NCBI GenBank assembly: GCA_025964635.1
Contig: JAOPYP010000212.1
Location: 1 to 19,541 of the forward strand
Length of the DNA stretch: 19,541 nt
Source: Actinomycetes bacterium
Lineage (GTDB): Bacteria > Actinomycetota > Actinomycetes > Streptosporangiales > Streptosporangiaceae
Direction: 5' to 3'
Within the stretch, counting starts at the first letter, position 1. Every line of letters begins with the position of its first letter. The translations under genes and the position numbers were made by a program. A model generated the notes under the pieces. That model was not told where the DNA came from. It saw only the letters and a program-made list of their open reading frames with translations, and did no database searches. Shown here in pieces: positions 1 to 6,584 of this stretch.

Positions 1-144
1 GGGCACCAGATCGAAGAAGACCACCCCGAGCATCAGCCCGGCGGCCGCCCCTAGGACGAGGTGCCGGCGGTCTCCCGCGCGCAAGGCCGCCCACCCGCCA
101 AGCAGAGTGGTCAGGAAGGAGCCGAAGTCGACCAGGACCGGCAT
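1..144 (-). CDS. ZIP-family metal transporter, N-terminal fragment (runs off the left edge)
   Basis: The minus strand from an ATG at 144 is open to base 1 and encodes the first 48 residues of a membrane protein. It begins MPVLVDFGSFLTTLLGGW, has a short basic loop (RAGDRRH), and then a second hydrophobic stretch ending GLMLGVVFFDLVP. The ending resembles the conserved second helix of bacterial ZIP permeases, where a FDLLPE-like motif is common; this is recognition from memory. ZIP proteins import divalent metals such as zinc or iron across the cytoplasmic membrane. An in-frame TAG lies eight codons upstream of the ATG, so the start is well bounded, and a G-rich tract about ten bases upstream could be the ribosome site. 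The rest of the protein, including the metal-binding helices, lies outside the window. Another small polytopic membrane protein is possible. Confidence 0.6.
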   Translation of the reverse strand, partial: MPVLVDFGSFLTTLLGGWAALRAGDRRHLVLGAAAGLMLGVVFFDLVP

Positions 145-387
145 GAGAGACGACCCCCGGGACAGCTAGGATCACTCGGTGACCAAGCGCTATCGATAGT
201 CGTATTGTCATGTGTTCCGGTCGGCAGGCATCACGCTGATCGTTTCACAGCGGGGAAAGGCATGTGCGGGGAGCGGCTGACGTCGGCGTGCGAGGGGCCG
301 CTGGCCAATTCGTTGGGCGTGTCGTCCCTGGTGGGACTCGATGGAGTTTGCTTACCGAAGCGGTCAACGTCTTCGCCCGGTATTCCG
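145..387. other. Intergenic region with a 10-bp palindrome
   Basis: I see no convincing gene here. Open frames have no family resemblance and poor codon bias. The perfect palindrome CTATCGATAG at 190-199 lies 46 bases upstream of the ZIP-like start, where an operator could sit, but a palindrome of this length is weak evidence. Confidence 0.4.
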
Positions 388-777
388 TCACCACGCGTGT
401 GGGATCAGCCGCCACCGGACCTGTTCTCGGTAGGCCTGGTAGGCCGGTGATCCGGCGAGCAGCTTCTCTTCCGCCAGGGTCCGGCCGATGTTGCAGGCGG
501 TTATGAACGCGACGATCAGGACGTTCCGTGGTGACTGGCTCTGAAGTACGTATCCGGCTTGGATCAGCAGGTAGGACGTATAGACGGGGTGCCGGACGAT
601 GGCGTAGCGACCCCGGGTCTTGACGCCCCGGCTGGCGGCCACGAAGCCAAAGGACCGGCCCAGCGCCAGGAGCGAGATGGCGGCGGTCAGGCCGGCCAGC
701 TGCAGGCTAAAGCCGGCTTACACGCCCCACGGCGGATGAGCGCCCGCTGGCCGCAGGAGCAGCCTGCCCGGATCAGA
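388..777 (-). pseudogene. Isoprenylcysteine carboxyl methyltransferase-like gene, truncated remnant
   Basis: Reading leftwards, the frame gives a clear C-terminal half of an ICMT/phospholipid-methyltransferase-like membrane protein: ALGRSFGFVAASRGVKTRG, then YAIVRHPVYTSYLL, then a hydrophobic helix, EEKLL, AYREQVRWRLIP and the stop at 388-390. RHPxY, the downstream EE and the VRWRLIP ending are typical of the SAM-binding half. Family-like sequence (LLLRPAGAHPPWGV) continues upstream of an in-frame TAA at 718-720, and a further in-frame TGA lies at 778-780. No N-terminal membrane half is recognisable beyond that. The only plausible in-frame start left is the GTG at 642, which would give 84 residues without the first helices. 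I read this as a gene broken by a nonsense codon and 5' loss. A sequencing error at 718-720 would soften this, but the missing N-terminus would remain. Confidence 0.6.
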
Positions 778-1137
778 TCATTCTGTACCGCGCACGCCGC
801 GACGGCGGGCCTTCTCTACAGGCCCACGGCACCTACCCCCCGCGGGGGGGGGTTGGCGCCATGCAGGCCAACATGGTTCCGGAAGACCTCGCTTGTGATC
901 GGCCCAGGCCCCAGCCGAGCCCGGCGGCGGCTGGTGGATCATCGTCATCCGGCAGCCAGAGAAAGGACCCGTTACACCTCGCCGCACCCTGGCCGCACTA
1001 TGTCACCGTGGCGTGCAGGAAAGGCGGCTAGAGATCCGGGCCCGCAGCCGGCCGCCCATGGCATTCGAGCCAACCTGGCGGCGCGTGGAAACTCACCGCC
1101 CCAGCCGATCTGCACCTGCCCAAAACAAGATCAGAAC
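778..1137. other. Non-coding or degraded stretch
   Basis: No gene is supported in these 360 bases. Short open frames on both strands are rich in Pro, Arg and Gly with no family signature, as expected for spurious frames in GC-rich DNA. A C6-G-C-G9 run at 836-852 can fold as a short hairpin and could be a terminator or a slippage-prone tract. Confidence 0.4.
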
Positions 1138-1178
1138 GATAACCTTATCCGGATATCCAGCCCTGTCCGCTAAAGCGG
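1138..1178 (+). promoter_or_regulatory. Cluster of three dyads in an AT-richer island upstream of the secreted-protein gene
   Basis: Three symmetric elements lie within 41 bases: GATAA-cc-TTATC (1138-1149), GGATATCC (1151-1158) and CCGCT-AA-AGCGG (1167-1178). The surrounding 1120-1160 segment is clearly less GC-rich than its flanks, as promoters in high-GC genomes often are. The gene at 1272 starts 93 bases downstream. I could not place a convincing -35/-10 pair, so the assignment as promoter or operator rests on position and symmetry. Confidence 0.35.
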
Positions 1179-1271
1179 AGCGCCCCAACGAGCCGTGGCA
1201 CCAGCTAGTCCGGGAGCGCGGATGCCGGGAAGGGATAGGGCGGGGAGCGCCTTCGGCGAAGGGGGGATCAG

Positions 1272-2933
1272 GTGAGCCTGACCCGTGTAGGTGGGCTGGC
1301 CGTGGCCGTGGCCGCGAGCCTGGCAACGATCGCAGCAATGCTCGGGCCGGCGGTGGCGCAGGCGTCTGCTTCGGGAGGCGGCCCGTCTCCCGCAGTGACG
1401 CGCTACACCGGCACAGCGGGGGTTGCCCGGCTGGTGCCCAGGCACAAGCCGGCCGTCGGAGCGCCGTCGGCGCCGCGAGTGCTCCCGAGAGGGGCTCGCC
1501 GGCTGCCGTCTGGCCACTACTCGGCGGCCGAGGCGGTGCCCGGCGCGCCCGCGACAGCGCCAGCGGCCGCGGCGGCGGCGGCCACGGGTTCTGCTCTGGT
1601 CAACTTCAACGGCGTCAGCAGCCGGGACAGCCAGCTCACCAACTTTGAGCAAACGTTCGAACCGCCGGACCAGGGGCTGTGCAAGGGCAACGGCTTCGTG
1701 CTCGAACCGGTCAACTCCGCGTACCGCATCTACCGCACGACCGGGAAGTCGCTGCGCGGGCCCTTCAACATCAACGACCTGTTCAACGTCGGCGGCAAGG
1801 AGTTCACCAGCGACCCGCGCTGCTGGTTCGACCCCAGCACCCAGACCTGGTTCGCGACCGTCCTGTTCCTGAACGACTCGTCCACCGCGTCATCCCTGCT
1901 CATCGCCGTCCGGCACAACTCCGACCCGCGCGGGCTGTGGAACGAGTACTCGATCGACACGACGGACCCGTCCGGGAAAGGCTGCCCGTGCTTCGGTGAC
2001 CAGCCGAGGATCGGGATCGACCAGGCCAACCTGTACGTCACCGCTGACGAGTTCTCCATCCTCGGGCCGCAGTTCAACGGCGCGGAGATGTGGGCGATCG
2101 ATAAGTCCGACCTGGTTAACGGCATCGTGAGCCCGCACGTCGTGAACTTCCCCCACCTGACGACCGACACCACTGCGCCGCAGCCCGCCCTGTCCACGGG
2201 GCGGCCGGACGCCGAGTACTTCCTCAGCTCGCTGGACTCCAGCGGCACCGGAGACAACCGCATCGGTGTCTGGGCCATGACCAACCGGGACCAGGTTGGC
2301 CTGGGTGGTATGCCGACGCTGTCCAGCGTCGCCATCAACTCCGAGGCGTACGCCATTCCGCCGCCGGCTCCGCAGAAGGGTGCCAAGAGCAAGCTGGACT
2401 CCGGCGACGACCGGATGCAGCAGGCCGAATACGCCGGCGGCACGGTCTGGGGTGAGCTGACGACGGCGGTGCGGCCGGCCGGCGACAGCACGGTACGCGC
2501 AGGCGGCGCCTGGTTCCAGGTTAAGCCGGCGCTCGGCTCGGCCGGGATCGCTGGTGCGTCGATCGTCCGCCAGGGCTACATCGCCGCGGCCGGCAAATAC
2601 GAGCTGTACCCGGCGGTGCAGCCGGACGCGGCCGGGAACGCGGCGGTCGTCTTCACCCTGACCAGCAGCGGGCGGTTCCCGAGCGCCGCCTATGCCACCC
2701 TGAAGGCCGGCGGCAAGCACTTCGGGCCGGCGGTCGTGGCGGCAGCGGGGACCGGGCCGTACAAGCGGGCCGCGGCGAACGCGCCGCGCTGGGGCGACTA
2801 CTCCTTCGCGGTGCCGGACGGCACATCGGACTCTGCGTGGCTCGCCACCGAGTACATGCCGCCCAAGTCCAGCCAGACCACGACCGGGATCCGGAACTGG
2901 GGGACACGCGTCATCAAGGTCCCGCTCGGCTGA
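1272..2933 (+). CDS. Secreted protein of unknown function, possible beta-propeller
   Basis: A 553-residue protein with a GTG start; a GGGGGG ribosome site at 1261-1266 is five bases upstream. The N-terminus is a Sec signal peptide: one arginine, a hydrophobic Ala/Val/Leu core, then PAVAQASA with cleavage likely near residue 29-33. An Ala/Pro-rich linker to about residue 105 leads into a conserved-looking domain with PPDQGLCKGNGFVLEPVN, DPRCWFDPSTQTWFATVLF and GCPCFGDQPRIGID. Repeated short strands with Trp/Phe and Asp-containing turns suggest a beta-propeller or other all-beta fold, and four closely placed cysteines may form disulfides. I recognise the pattern from secreted actinobacterial proteins without assigned function and give no enzymatic role. 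No wall anchor or C-terminal membrane helix is visible, so it is probably released. A perfect hairpin follows the stop by five bases. Confidence 0.85.
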   Translation: MSLTRVGGLAVAVAASLATIAAMLGPAVAQASASGGGPSPAVTRYTGTAGVARLVPRHKPAVGAPSAPRVLPRGARRLPSGHYSAAEAVPGAPATAPAAAAAAATGSALVNFNGVSSRDSQLTNFEQTFEPPDQGLCKGNGFVLEPVNSAYRIYRTTGKSLRGPFNINDLFNVGGKEFTSDPRCWFDPSTQTWFATVLFLNDSSTASSLLIAVRHNSDPRGLWNEYSIDTTDPSGKGCPCFGDQPRIGIDQANLYVTADEFSILGPQFNGAEMWAIDKSDLVNGIVSPHVVNFPHLTTDTTAPQPALSTGRPDAEYFLSSLDSSGTGDNRIGVWAMTNRDQVGLGGMPTLSSVAINSEAYAIPPPAPQKGAKSKLDSGDDRMQQAEYAGGTVWGELTTAVRPAGDSTVRAGGAWFQVKPALGSAGIAGASIVRQGYIAAAGKYELYPAVQPDAAGNAAVVFTLTSSGRFPSAAYATLKAGGKHFGPAVVAAAGTGPYKRAAANAPRWGDYSFAVPDGTSDSAWLATEYMPPKSSQTTTGIRNWGTRVIKVPLG

Positions 2934-2938
2934 CGGTC

Positions 2939-2973
2939 AGTGAGTCCCCGGGACCCAGTCCCGGGGACTCACT
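2939..2973. terminator. Perfect 16-bp hairpin between convergent genes
   Basis: Bases 2939-2954 and 2958-2973 are exact reverse complements (AGTGAGTCCCCGGGAC and its partner) around a CCA loop. The hairpin starts five bases after the stop of the upstream plus-strand gene and 29 bases before the stop of the convergent minus-strand gene. There is no T-tract, which is common for actinomycete terminators. Being symmetric, it can serve both genes. Confidence 0.85.
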
Positions 2974-3001
2974 CACGGCTCCTGGAACTGGCGGGTCCGC
3001 G

Positions 3002-3433
3002 TCAGCGAATACCGCTATCGCAGTTGATGTTTGCGCGGACAGGCGCTCGTGATGTGACCGCGACGAGGACGTGAGGGCAGCGCGGGAGGACCTGCCTCGT
3101 CACGGCGACCAGCACATACCGGCCCTTCCCGAGCCTGAGGGAGTAGTGACCGTCGGCACGGGTGCGGGTGCTCGCGGTCACCCCGGCGGGCAGGGGCCGG
3201 GCCTGGACCCGGACCTCACCCACCGGGCGGGGCCTGCATAGGCGGCTGGGCCGCTCGACAGGACATCCCGGGCTGGCCTCGACCACGCCGGAGATAAGCG
3301 CGGTTGGGCCGGACGGCTGAGCCGGGTGCGTTCCAGCCGCGCGCACGCCGCATGAAGCGCTCACCAGGACAATGGCGGCTGCGGGCAGCAACCACCGGGC
3401 CTGCGGGCCGAACCATCGCATCGTGGCCGTCAC
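3002..3433 (-). CDS. Putative lipoprotein with carboxypeptidase-regulatory-like domain
   Basis: A 143-residue protein. The N-terminus has basic residues, a hydrophobic core (WLLPAAAIVLVSASCG) and a cysteine at residue 28. The lipobox is imperfect because the -3 position is Ser rather than Leu, so lipidation is probable but not certain. The mature part begins with a strand ISGVVEASPGCPVE, carries CRPRPVGEVRVQARPLPAG and DGHYSLRLGKGRYVLVAV, and ends NINCDSGIR. This is the pattern of small Ig-like/transthyretin-like carboxypeptidase-regulatory domains in actinobacterial exported proteins, with paired cysteines that may form disulfides. Such domains usually mediate binding and have no catalysis of their own. 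The GTG at 3433 is used here; an ATG four codons inside (3421) is an equally good start. The gene stands alone, convergent with the secreted protein. Confidence 0.75.
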   Translation of the reverse strand: MTATMRWFGPQARWLLPAAAIVLVSASCGVRAAGTHPAQPSGPTALISGVVEASPGCPVERPSRLCRPRPVGEVRVQARPLPAGVTASTRTRADGHYSLRLGKGRYVLVAVTRQVLPRCPHVLVAVTSRAPVRANINCDSGIR

Positions 3434-3593
3434 GGCAGCTTGGACGGTTCGCTGGCGCGATCGGTTCCCGCGCCGCGGCGGCCGGGTCGTCCTGGCGCCG
3501 GGTGCACCCGGCGGCCTCGATCACAGCGGAGGCTCTCCGTCATCTCGGCCTGGCCGGCGACCGGGGGACTGGGTGCCTTCCGCAGATCGCTGG

Positions 3594-4088
3594 TCAGCGT
3601 CTGGCTGCCGCATTCGGTGGCGGAGGGATCGCGTCCGGGTCCTCGCTGACCGCGTAGATGATCTCGAAGCGGTCGGTGAACTTGCTGATGTCCTCGTCGG
3701 TGATGCGGATCGCCGGCGAGCGGTTCTTCAGAACCATCTGCAGCTCTCGGGCGGGCCAGTAGAGCAGCTCGTGGAAGGCGCCGAAGCGCCGGCCGCTTGC
3801 TCTGGCGTAGGCGAGTACTTTCCGGACGTAGAGATCCCGGTCGCTGTCCCGCTGGACGGCCGAGACAGCCAGATCGAGATCGCCGGGGTAGCCGGGAGCT
3901 GGATCTAGGTAACTGCCGAAGACCTTGATCTCCGCGATCGTCAGGAGTCGGCCGGGATCTGCGTTATACAGGCGGGCACGGTCGACGACCTGCACGAGAT
4001 GGCGCCTGGCCGCAACCCGGCCGACTGGCTCTGGTCGTGCGATCGGCGCGGAGACGCCGTAAATTACGTCATCCTTCGAGCCCCGCAT
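3594..4088 (-). CDS. Nucleotidyltransferase-fold protein
   Basis: A 164-residue protein with an ATG at 4088 and a GGGAGAG ribosome site just upstream. Residues 54-74 read IKVFGSYLDPAPGYPGDLDLAV in outline: a GS pair (58-59) and a D-x-D pair (70, 72) about ten residues later. This spacing matches the minimal nucleotidyltransferase (polymerase-beta-like) motif hGS-x(9-13)-DhD. Family members transfer a nucleotide to a protein, RNA or small molecule, and small stand-alone versions often act as antitoxin-like or modifying enzymes. No HEPN partner lies next to it here, so a toxin-antitoxin role is unsupported. The region before the motif (residues 20-50) is basic and helical-looking. The C-terminus ends in a Pro/Ala tail. 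The substrate cannot be predicted. A silenced or third-Asp-lacking enzyme cannot be excluded. Confidence 0.7.
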   Translation of the reverse strand: MRGSKDDVIYGVSAPIARPEPVGRVAARRHLVQVVDRARLYNADPGRLLTIAEIKVFGSYLDPAPGYPGDLDLAVSAVQRDSDRDLYVRKVLAYARASGRRFGAFHELLYWPARELQMVLKNRSPAIRITDEDISKFTDRFEIIYAVSEDPDAIPPPPNAAARR

Positions 4089-4309
4089 CCAGTCTCTCCC
4101 TGTCGCGATAATCGCGCGGCCTCACCGCGAGCGCGCTCGGACGAGTGCACCGGCCGGCGCTGAGGGCCTGTCCGCGGCGTGTTGCAGGGAGCTGGCCTGC
4201 CGCCTGCCGCGGCGCAGAACCCCACTCATTCTCACATCTATCCAACCAGCTTTTCGGGGACTTTGATGAGCTAAACGAGCTTTCATGGGGAGGGCAAGCT
4301 GGAGATGAT

Positions 4310-4340
4310 GTGACTTTAAGTTGTTATTGGTGTAAAGTCA
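4310..4340 (+). promoter_or_regulatory. DeoR-gene promoter embedded in an 8-14-8 inverted repeat
   Basis: TGACTTTA at 4311-4318 and TAAAGTCA at 4333-4340 are exact reverse complements separated by 14 bases. A -35-like GTGACT (4310-4315), a 17-base spacer and a -10-like TAAAGT (4333-4338) coincide with the two arms. The region is AT-rich against its surroundings. A protein bound to the repeat would cover the polymerase site, as expected for an autorepressing DeoR-type regulator whose gene starts about 100 bases downstream. Confidence 0.55.
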
Positions 4341-4438
4341 ACAGTCGTTGTGGCTTGGTTGCACCGTTACCTGGCGTGGGCGCGTAGGGTCTCGCACACG
4401 TGTCGCGACCCTGGTCGGCATCCTGCGGGGAGAACGTT

Positions 4439-5278
4439 TTGCCCACTGAAGAACTCTCGGACGACGGCGTCGGGACCGGCAGTATCAGCCGGCCGCACGG
4501 CGCGGGGCGGCCCGGCTTGTTCAGCGACGAGCGCCAGGAGGAAATCCTGGCCTTGATCCGGCAGGAGCAACGGGTCTCGGTCACCTGGCTCGCTGACCGC
4601 TTCGCAGTGGTCGGCGAGACGATCCGGCGCGATCTCGCGGATCTGGAGCATCGCGGTCTCATCCGGCGTGTGCATGGCGGCGCGATCCCGGTTCAGAGGG
4701 TGGTGCTCGAGCCGCCGATCGAGGCGCGCCATGACCTCATGAGGCCGGAGAAGGAACGTATTGCCCTGGCGGCCCTCGCCGAGCTGCCCAGTGAGGGGTC
4801 CGCCTTCATCGAGGCCGGGAGCACTACCAGCTTCCTGGCCGACGTGCTGCCTGCTGACTGCCGTCTTACTGTCGTGACCAACGGCGGCTACATCGCCAGC
4901 GCACTCGCCCGCCACCCGAACCTCACGGTGCTCGCAGTCGGCGGACGGGTTCGCCCGCGCAGCCTCGCCTGCGTCGACGACTGGGCGCTCGACACACTCT
5001 CCAGGCTGCGGGTAACCGTAGCGTTCCTCGGCACCAACGGCCTGTCACCCGAGAACGGACTGACCACCCCGGACCCGGCCGAAGCCGCCGTGAAACGCGC
5101 CACGCTGTCCATCGCCCAGCACACCGTCCTGCTCGCCGACCACTCCAAGATCGGGGCAGCCAGCCTTCTCCGGTACGGCGACCTGAACCAGATTCACACG
5201 CTGATCACCGACAGCGGCCTGCCCGAGGGCCAGGCGCGTGACCTCGAGGACGCCGGACTCCAGGTGATCCGCGCCTGA
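4439..5278 (+). CDS. DeoR/GlpR-family transcriptional regulator
   Basis: A regulator of 279 residues from the TTG at 4439, chosen because GGGGAGA (4427-4433) sits five bases upstream. An in-frame GTG at 4400 would add 13 unremarkable residues. After a short leader, the DeoR winged helix runs from FSDERQEEIL through VSVTWLADRFAVVGETIRRD to LEHRGLIRRVHGGAI. The C-terminal sensor half follows, with EKERIA, FIEAGSTT, LTVVTNG, VGGRVRP, FLGTNGLS and LLADHSKIG, all typical of the family. Members usually sense phosphorylated sugars or nucleosides and repress catabolic genes. No sugar kinase or transporter is adjacent, so its regulon is not evident, and its downstream neighbour is convergent. The dyad over its own promoter suggests autoregulation. 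The family call is firm and the ligand unknown. Confidence 0.92.
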   Translation: MPTEELSDDGVGTGSISRPHGAGRPGLFSDERQEEILALIRQEQRVSVTWLADRFAVVGETIRRDLADLEHRGLIRRVHGGAIPVQRVVLEPPIEARHDLMRPEKERIALAALAELPSEGSAFIEAGSTTSFLADVLPADCRLTVVTNGGYIASALARHPNLTVLAVGGRVRPRSLACVDDWALDTLSRLRVTVAFLGTNGLSPENGLTTPDPAEAAVKRATLSIAQHTVLLADHSKIGAASLLRYGDLNQIHTLITDSGLPEGQARDLEDAGLQVIRA

Positions 5279-5316
5279 CCTGTGCATGTCCGTCCCGTCT
5301 CCGCGCTCAGCCCGGG

Positions 5317-6564
5317 TTAGGCCGGGAACTGCTCTTTCCCGGTTGGCTCAAGGTGTTCAACCTGATTCATGGCCTGGCGAAGCCGGGCGAGCTCCCAGTA
5401 CATCTGCTTCCGCGCGCGGTTGGAGTTACCCAGGGGCTTGTGCTCCGGGAGACTGTGCCAGGGGTTGTAGCGCAGGACATCTGCGAATGCGAGCTGCTCG
5501 GCGGAGTCGAAGCGCTGGGCTGGCAGCCGCAGGCGCGCCACCGGCACGTACGCGGACAGCTCCTCCGGCCATTTGACCGTGGCATCCTCGATGGGCATCA
5601 GGAACGGATCGGTCTGGACCTGCACCATGAAATCGAACGTCCATGGCCCCGCGTCCAGGGTCCTGGTCATGGCATCCCGCAGGTAGTTCTCGGCCGGGCG
5701 GGCTGGGATCCTGGTCCTGGCCCGGGAGCATGGCTTCAGTGAGTACTGCACCGCCTGGCCATCACCCAGCAAGAATGGCACGTTGCTGTAGTACTGCACT
5801 TCGAGTGGATTCGCGAGCATCGGTGAGTAGAGCAGCTGCATGAAAAGGTGCAGCAGATGCGGGTCGAACGGGTTGATGGCATAGGCCAGCGGCGCCTTGG
5901 CGCGCACCCAGCGCTGCAGTGTCGCGTTCTCCTTGATGTTGGGGGTGACGAAGCTCGCCGGGCTGACCAGGATGAGGTCCTGGGTGAAGCGCTCGTCCTC
6001 CATCAGCTTGGGACCCGGGACGCCGATCACCTTGATCCCCACCGAGCACTGGCCGTAGTCCTCGATGTCCGGCGGCGCATACGGGCCCGGCCCGGAAAAG
6101 CGGACCCAGGCAGGATAGCTCCGGGGCTCGGCGAACAGGCCGTTCCGAAGGCCCACCGGAGCGCCCGGCAGCACCGTGAACTCGGCGCGCAGCACGCCGA
6201 ACGTCTTCGTATTTCCGAACCGCTGCGCGCCGCCGGGCAGCCAGTTCTCCCGGGTGAACCTGGCCAGCTCGTCGATGATGTCCCGGGTGTACTGGTCCTC
6301 CCCGGGCAGCAGCCGCTCTTCCGCGATCTCGAAATGCTCGTCCTGGCGCCGCGTGTTCTGCACCGACTGCGCCCAGCCGAACAGTGGCGGCCGGAGCCAC
6401 CGGTCGAACAGCGGCCGGTAGAGGAACTCCACCCGCCGTTCCAGCCGCCACACCCACAGGAACAGATCGCTGAGCGGCCGCAGGAACACGAAAGTGAACA
6501 GCCCTGTGGGCGACGGGAATCTGGGCCTGCGCCTGCGCGGCCGGCCGGGCGGGGCAGTCGGCAT
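5317..6564 (-). CDS. Catalase-like haemoprotein (catalase-related, not a classical catalase)
   Basis: A 415-residue protein. The ATG at 6564 is preceded by GGAGGAA at optimal spacing, so longer in-frame readings are not needed. After a basic, hydrophobic N-terminal segment (residues 1-60, possibly membrane-associating) comes the catalase-related core: RFGNTKTFGVLRAEFTV (115-131), FAEPRSYPAWVRFSG (144-158), IKVIGVPGPKLM (177-188), FTQDLILV and LEVQYYSNVPFLLGDG (254-269), with the presumed haem-ligand Tyr at 258 or 259. The spot aligning with the distal His of catalases is Asn118. Relatives of this shorter type include coral allene oxide synthase and mycobacterial catalase-related proteins, which act on lipid hydroperoxides or as peroxidases. 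It is the last gene of a four-gene operon, 20 bases after the alpha-dioxygenase-like gene, so a lipid hydroperoxide substrate is a reasonable inference. Haem binding is likely, and catalase activity is doubtful. Confidence 0.88.
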   Translation of the reverse strand: MPTAPPGRPRRRRPRFPSPTGLFTFVFLRPLSDLFLWVWRLERRVEFLYRPLFDRWLRPPLFGWAQSVQNTRRQDEHFEIAEERLLPGEDQYTRDIIDELARFTRENWLPGGAQRFGNTKTFGVLRAEFTVLPGAPVGLRNGLFAEPRSYPAWVRFSGPGPYAPPDIEDYGQCSVGIKVIGVPGPKLMEDERFTQDLILVSPASFVTPNIKENATLQRWVRAKAPLAYAINPFDPHLLHLFMQLLYSPMLANPLEVQYYSNVPFLLGDGQAVQYSLKPCSRARTRIPARPAENYLRDAMTRTLDAGPWTFDFMVQVQTDPFLMPIEDATVKWPEELSAYVPVARLRLPAQRFDSAEQLAFADVLRYNPWHSLPEHKPLGNSNRARKQMYWELARLRQAMNQVEHLEPTGKEQFPA

Positions 6565-6584
6565 CACGATTCCTCCGGTGCCCG

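Noticed and set aside
190..199. CTATCGATAG as a metal-regulator operator for the ZIP-like gene
   Set aside because: Ten symmetric bases without a matching known Zur or Fur pattern are not enough to call an operator.
836..852. C6-G-C-G9 tract as a phase-variation or regulatory element
   Set aside because: It lies outside any supported gene, and one homopolymer tract in GC-rich DNA is weak evidence.
559..1173. Plus-strand 204-codon open frame
   Set aside because: Its low-complexity composition and overlap with the methyltransferase remnant on the other strand indicate a chance frame.
1730..2720. Long minus-strand open frames (253 and 276 codons) opposite the secreted-protein gene
   Set aside because: They mirror the coding strand's codon bias in GC-rich DNA; no signature, start site or family resemblance.
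3594..4088. Nucleotidyltransferase as half of a MntA/HepT-type toxin-antitoxin pair
   Set aside because: No HEPN-like partner gene lies on either side.
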